DNA of 64,000 nucleotides, from the NCBI RefSeq assembly GCF_014337155.1, contig NZ_CP060632.1, positions 808,501-872,500 of the forward strand, written 5' to 3'. The DNA is from Wujia chipingensis. Lineage in GTDB: Bacteria; Bacillota; Clostridia; Lachnospirales; Lachnospiraceae. This document shows, one piece after another, positions 60,382 to 64,000 of this stretch (the first letter of the stretch is position 1; every line of letters starts with the position of its first letter). The translations under genes were made by a program, and so were the position numbers. The notes beneath the pieces were generated by a model, which had not been told where the DNA came from, did no database searches, and saw nothing but the letters and a program-made list of their open reading frames with translations.

Positions 60382-61860
60382 TTGAAATTATTCTGGAAAC
60401 TATTTTTATCCGTTTGTACCTGTATGATGCTGGCATTTTCGGCGTGTGGAACATTTCTGATCCATTCCGGATTCAAAAGTGCAAGAGAAAAGGATATCCA
60501 GAACGGATATAATAATGCAAGCGTTGTCTGTATCAATCTTGTACAGAATGTAAAACGGACGATCAATCTTGTATATCGGGATACCGGATATGAAAAACAA
60601 AAAAATGTTGTCGTACGTCAGGCAGCGCAATCGGTTTCTGTCCGGAATGCCGGAGAGGAAGTACAGTTTGCACTTTGGACAGACGAAAAGACAAGAATTT
60701 ACAGTACGAATGGACTCAAGGGGGCAGACGTGTCAATCTGCCGGGACGATCTAGAAGCAGGGCAGGAAGGCTATAAGATTGTAAAACGAAATGGCAGATA
60801 TATGCTCTATACCGGAACAAGCTTTCAGGTACTTGATCGTGTCTACTATGTTGAGACATTTTCGGATATCACACGTGACTATGAAAACCGTGACGCGCAG
60901 CTTCGGATGTTCCGCATGATCATGATTATTGTCATGATTGTCTGTCTGATGCTGATGGCAATCTTAAATAATATGATTGTGGTGCCAATCCGACGGTTGT
61001 CGAAGGCAACGAAGCTGGTAGCTGGCGGACGTGCGGGAATCCGGATCAGAAAAAGAAGCAAAGATGAGATCGGTGTGTTGGCGGAAGATTTCAATCGGAT
61101 GTCCACGAGTCTGAACAGGACAATGAAGGAACTGGAAGAAAAAACAAAAAGCCAGGAGATGTTCACAAATAACTTTGCCCACGAGTTAAAAACACCGCTT
61201 ACCTCAATGATCGGATATGCAGATCTGATCCGCTCCAATCAGCTTTCGGAGGAGAAGTTGATCACCTATGCCAACCAGATTGTTGTGGAGGGCAGGCGCT
61301 TAGAGAAAATGTCCATGAAACTGATGGATCTGATCGTGCTTAAAAAACAGGATTTCCTGTTTTATGATATGGATATAACGATTTTTGCGGAAGCAGTGTA
61401 TGAGACATTGCTTCCGGTCGCCGGTAAATATGGGGTTGAACTGACAGTCAATGTACAGCCTGCGATAGTGAAGCTTGAGCCGGATCTGATGAAGACGGTA
61501 TTGATCAATCTGTTTGACAATGCCAGAAAATCGATGGATGGAAAAGGGAAAATTTCTCTGTTCGGTGTGTGGGTATCAGACGAATATCGTATCGGAATCA
61601 AGGATAACGGATGCGGTATCGATGAGGAGAATCTGAGCCGGCTGACCGAAGCATTTTATATGGTAGACAAATCACGCTCCCGGGCAAACGGTGGTGCGGG
61701 ACTGGGACTTGCTATCTGTAACGAGATTGTGAAGCTGCATCAGGCAAAGCTGCAGATCATGAGTAAAAAGGGGATTGGAACGCAGGTGAGTGTCTGTTTT
61801 CCGAAGGAGGTATGCAGACAGGTTAATTCGGAAAAGATGGAAATGGAGGAAGAAGTATGA
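60382..61860 (+). CDS. Membrane sensor histidine kinase (system 2)
   Basis: A 492-residue kinase. It starts at TTG, seven bases after GGAGG (60370-60374), with no ATG in a better place. Two membrane helices (about 5-25 and 178-197) enclose an extracellular sensor; HAMP follows (VVPIRRLSKATKLVAGGRAG). The phospho-acceptor box is FAHELKTPLTSMIGYADLI. The ATPase domain has INLFDNARKSM, DNGCGID and GGAGLGLAICNEIV. It overlaps the third gene by ATGA. The sensor domain differs from system 1, suggesting another signal. Confidence 0.92.
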   Translation: MKLFWKLFLSVCTCMMLAFSACGTFLIHSGFKSAREKDIQNGYNNASVVCINLVQNVKRTINLVYRDTGYEKQKNVVVRQAAQSVSVRNAGEEVQFALWTDEKTRIYSTNGLKGADVSICRDDLEAGQEGYKIVKRNGRYMLYTGTSFQVLDRVYYVETFSDITRDYENRDAQLRMFRMIMIIVMIVCLMLMAILNNMIVVPIRRLSKATKLVAGGRAGIRIRKRSKDEIGVLAEDFNRMSTSLNRTMKELEEKTKSQEMFTNNFAHELKTPLTSMIGYADLIRSNQLSEEKLITYANQIVVEGRRLEKMSMKLMDLIVLKKQDFLFYDMDITIFAEAVYETLLPVAGKYGVELTVNVQPAIVKLEPDLMKTVLINLFDNARKSMDGKGKISLFGVWVSDEYRIGIKDNGCGIDEENLSRLTEAFYMVDKSRSRANGGAGLGLAICNEIVKLHQAKLQIMSKKGIGTQVSVCFPKEVCRQVNSEKMEMEEEV

Positions 61861-62717
61861 GGGGACATGCGGAAACAAAGAAAAACGAACAAAAAACAGA
61901 GAAAAACAATGAAATGCATAAAAATATCCTGCGCAATTGCCTGTGCGTGCTGGCGGGAGCTGCTGTTTTGACAATCGGAATTATGGCACCGAAGACGATA
62001 TTTGCCATGATGGATAAAAGTGAGGTTGATCACATATACGTGCAGCAGGCAGATACATCCTATCTGGATACTGCCGCGCAGATGACGATGGAAGAAAAAC
62101 TTGATTTGATGGACGGGAGATCAAAAGGGATGCATGTGTCAACTTCTTATCCGGTGGAAAATGCAGACGTATATGATGATTATGATATGCAAGTGCAGGT
62201 AGCACCGCAGATTGAAAGGATGCAGGCAGCACATTTACTTCCTGAATTAGATTTTGATATTCTTGATATATATGCGGATACGCAGTATGAAACTCTGGTT
62301 AATCTGGACAATATGAATCAATACGTGATGCTTGAATATATGGTGTGTCAGGTTTCTGATGATTATATGTATTTATGTGTAGATGTGGAAACCGGAAAGA
62401 TTTTGGGGTATACTGTATATGCCTATATGACAGATGCTGAATGGCAGGCGTTTTTAAAAGCGGATGTGGTGAAATATATGGCGGAGGAGCTGGGCATTTC
62501 CGAAGAGGTTATTATTAAGAAGTATAACTATGGCGTCTATAATGAAATGTATGGAGAAGGCTATAATATGAATGCAGATGGCAAACTGACTGCGAATGAT
62601 ATGGCAGGTGTGAAGGAGCAGGAAAAAGACGGAAAGCAGTTTGTAGAGATTGGCATGTGGGTCGATCAGGATATATCATCGATTGGAACCATCTATGATG
62701 GAGTTGCGATACAATGA
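61857..62717 (+). CDS. Membrane-anchored extracellular protein, third partner of system 2
   Basis: A 286-residue protein: a hydrophilic charged start, one membrane helix (LCVLAGAAVLTIGIMAPK) and an outer domain of about 235 residues rich in Asp, Tyr and Met. It has the same position, topology and approximate length as the system 1 third gene (36428), and both helices end in an APK turn, but the outer domains differ. Its start overlaps the kinase stop by ATGA. It may be a kinase modulator or a sensor accessory. Function not established. Confidence 0.72.
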   Translation: MRGHAETKKNEQKTEKNNEMHKNILRNCLCVLAGAAVLTIGIMAPKTIFAMMDKSEVDHIYVQQADTSYLDTAAQMTMEEKLDLMDGRSKGMHVSTSYPVENADVYDDYDMQVQVAPQIERMQAAHLLPELDFDILDIYADTQYETLVNLDNMNQYVMLEYMVCQVSDDYMYLCVDVETGKILGYTVYAYMTDAEWQAFLKADVVKYMAEELGISEEVIIKKYNYGVYNEMYGEGYNMNADGKLTANDMAGVKEQEKDGKQFVEIGMWVDQDISSIGTIYDGVAIQ

Positions 62718-62815
62718 GCAATATGATGGATGCACCTGCACAGACAGACATAATGTGAAGGCACATGTGGAGCCGTCAGGTGACATACAAAAATATGCAA
62801 CTAAGATGGAAAAAT

Positions 62816-62858
62816 GATACATATATGAGACAGATATGATGCACAGTCCATGTAAACT
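62816..62858 (+). promoter_or_regulatory. Response-regulator-type direct-repeat promoter before C39 peptidase
   Basis: Three repeats with 11-bp period: GATACATATAT (62816-62826), GAGACAGATAT (62827-62837) and GATGCACAGTC (62838-62848). TAAACT (62853-62858), preceded by TG, starts 15 bp after the last repeat, as in the other three promoters. Confidence 0.6.
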
Positions 62859-62884
62859 ACGGGAAGTTTATAAAAGGAGTGTGC

Positions 62885-64000
62885 ATGAAAATGGAATACG
62901 AAAGATACAGTGAAAGATACAGACGGAATGAAACGAACGGGAATGTGGGTATAATTTCCGAGGATTCAGAAGTCATCAGGAGGCGGACGATGTTGCAGGA
63001 ACAGCAACGCGAAGAACTGCGTAGAAAGAAATTAAAGAAACGAAAGGAAGAGCTGCGCCGGCGCAGAAGGAGAAAACAACGGGCAAAGGAATTGTTCTGC
63101 TTGTGTATCTGTGTTGCCATGCTGGTATTGATCGTGGCATTGGTGCGGAGAGGGATTTCCTCTAAAAAACAGGATGTATCCGAAGTGGTGGCTGCCAGTG
63201 AATCGGCGTCCACAGAGCAGCAGGCAGATGCCGCGGAACCAAAGGTGTCGGCAACCGGCGAGATTGCGCAGGTACAGAGTCAGGCATTGCCGAATTATTA
63301 TGAGAAGAAATATATGGTGGGTTCACCGGCACACTATTCGATGGAGGAGATTCAGACAAGATTGAAGAATCTGGCAGACCGATACCCGGAGTTTCAGACA
63401 ATCTACGATCACATGGATCAATACCCGGAGGCACTTTTAAATAATTTATGCTGCAATCCGAATATGCTGGATTTTGCGCTTGGCTATCAGGAAAACTATG
63501 ATACAACTTCAGGTACGTTGGAGGCATCTGAACTAGATGGAATCCCTCTGTTTATCCAATGGGATAAGCGCTGGGGCTATGATGCCTATGGAAATGATGT
63601 TATCGGATTGTCAGGTTGTGGACCAACCTGTCTTTCAATGATCGTCATTGGACTGACGAAAAATCAGGAGGCAACACCGGACAAGCTGGCGGACTATGCA
63701 ACGGAACATGGATACTATGAGCAGAATTCCGGAACGAAGTGGTCATTTATGGACGAGGTGGCTGCAGTGTATGGTGTACAGGGATATTATATCTATCTGA
63801 GTAAAGATAACATGCAGGAAGAACTCTCACAGGGACATCCGCTTGTATGTGCGATGCGATCCGGAGACTTTACTTCGCAGGGACACTTTATTGTGATCGC
63901 AGGAATGGAAGGAGACAAGTTCCTTGTTCATGATCCGAATAGTATAGAACGGAGCCAGCAGTTGTGGGATTATGATACATTACAATATCAGATCTCTGCG
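62885..64000 (+). CDS. Membrane-anchored C39-like cysteine peptidase, 3' end outside window
   Basis: An open frame of 372 codons running off the window end. The cytoplasmic start (about 1-75) is very basic with coiled-coil heptads (LRRKKLKKRKEELRRRRRRK), then a membrane helix (CLCICVAMLVLIVALV), a Ser/Ala/Glu linker, and a C39_2 papain-like domain. The catalytic Cys is in LSGCGPTCLSMIVIGL, the His in TSQGHFIVIAGM, and an Asp in HDPNS. It should act outside the cell on peptides or peptidoglycan. AAAGGAGT precedes the ATG. It is next to system 2 and has that system's promoter type. Confidence 0.85.
   Translation, partial: MKMEYERYSERYRRNETNGNVGIISEDSEVIRRRTMLQEQQREELRRKKLKKRKEELRRRRRRKQRAKELFCLCICVAMLVLIVALVRRGISSKKQDVSEVVAASESASTEQQADAAEPKVSATGEIAQVQSQALPNYYEKKYMVGSPAHYSMEEIQTRLKNLADRYPEFQTIYDHMDQYPEALLNNLCCNPNMLDFALGYQENYDTTSGTLEASELDGIPLFIQWDKRWGYDAYGNDVIGLSGCGPTCLSMIVIGLTKNQEATPDKLADYATEHGYYEQNSGTKWSFMDEVAAVYGVQGYYIYLSKDNMQEELSQGHPLVCAMRSGDFTSQGHFIVIAGMEGDKFLVHDPNSIERSQQLWDYDTLQYQISA

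Noticed and set aside
1..64000. CRISPR arrays, tRNA or rRNA genes, insertion sequences
   Set aside because: No regularly spaced repeats with unique spacers, no cloverleaf or rRNA-like sequence and no transposase gene were seen by reading; a tool scan could still find a weak case.

Overview
The window looks like a chromosome segment of a Lachnospiraceae-type Firmicute (order Eubacteriales/Lachnospirales). The grounds are AGGAGG-like ribosome binding sites, TTGACA/TATAAT promoters, ChW repeats, DUF3793 next to a short flavodoxin, DapL-type lysine synthesis, MurT/GatD, and many lipoproteins and two-component systems of the gut-clostridial kind. I saw no rRNA, tRNA, CRISPR array, insertion sequence or complete prophage.

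Layout. (1) 1-6.2 kb is accessory DNA. It holds a decayed membrane protein, an intact HipB/HipA toxin-antitoxin pair with a promoter-embedded operator, a GNAT acetyltransferase, a frameshifted Imm11/DUF1629-like immunity gene, a secreted six-repeat ChW protein, a lone MNT nucleotidyltransferase and a broken AAA ATPase. (2) 6.2-11.3 kb holds tetrapyrrole genes (cobA-hemD fusion, hemB, hemL) and trxB. (3) 11.3-19.9 kb is cell-envelope related: murT, a gatD homologue that has lost its catalytic residues, an ectB-like aminotransferase, an alanine racemase, a flippase, a lipoprotein and an orphan FliD-like protein. (4) 20-26.5 kb holds an rRNA pseudouridine synthase, a repeat-rich membrane protein, an unknown gene, metY on the minus strand, and rpsF-ssb-rpsR. 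(5) 26.5-41.4 kb is a MacAB-like export operon (two adaptors, one large permease, two ATPases) with its own response regulator, kinase and anchored third protein, then DUF3793-flavodoxin and two paralogous lipoproteins. (6) 41.5-44 kb is dapF-dapL. (7) 44-48.6 kb is an agr-like GHKL/LytTR locus with two apparent pseudokinases. (8) 48.6-56.3 kb is a TetR-flanked lipid or polyketide locus: sn-glycerol-1-phosphate dehydrogenase, flavoprotein, PlsC acyltransferase, ACP, a fused ketosynthase/chain-length-factor protein, FabG and FabZ. (9) 56.4-64 kb holds an ArsB/NhaD-type transporter, a ROK kinase with a pseudoknot leader, a Nudix hydrolase, a second two-component operon with an anchored third protein, and a C39-type peptidase cut by the window end.

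Most striking are four points. First, the 48.6-56.3 kb locus has the parts of a highly reducing type II polyketide synthase (KS, CLF, KR, DH, ACP, no enoyl reductase) next to glycerolipid enzymes, and KS and CLF are fused in one 798-residue protein. Second, there are two structured-RNA families, each present twice, whose long closing helices differ in sequence between copies but stay paired. Third, four promoters share the same geometry of 11-bp GATRC-type direct repeats and lie at the start of the export operon, the lipoprotein pair, the second two-component operon and the C39 peptidase gene; the two response regulators have nearly identical recognition helices. Fourth, several proteins keep an enzyme fold but have lost catalytic residues (GatD, the second KS domain, two GHKL sensors). 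All assignments come from reading the sequence; no database search was run.
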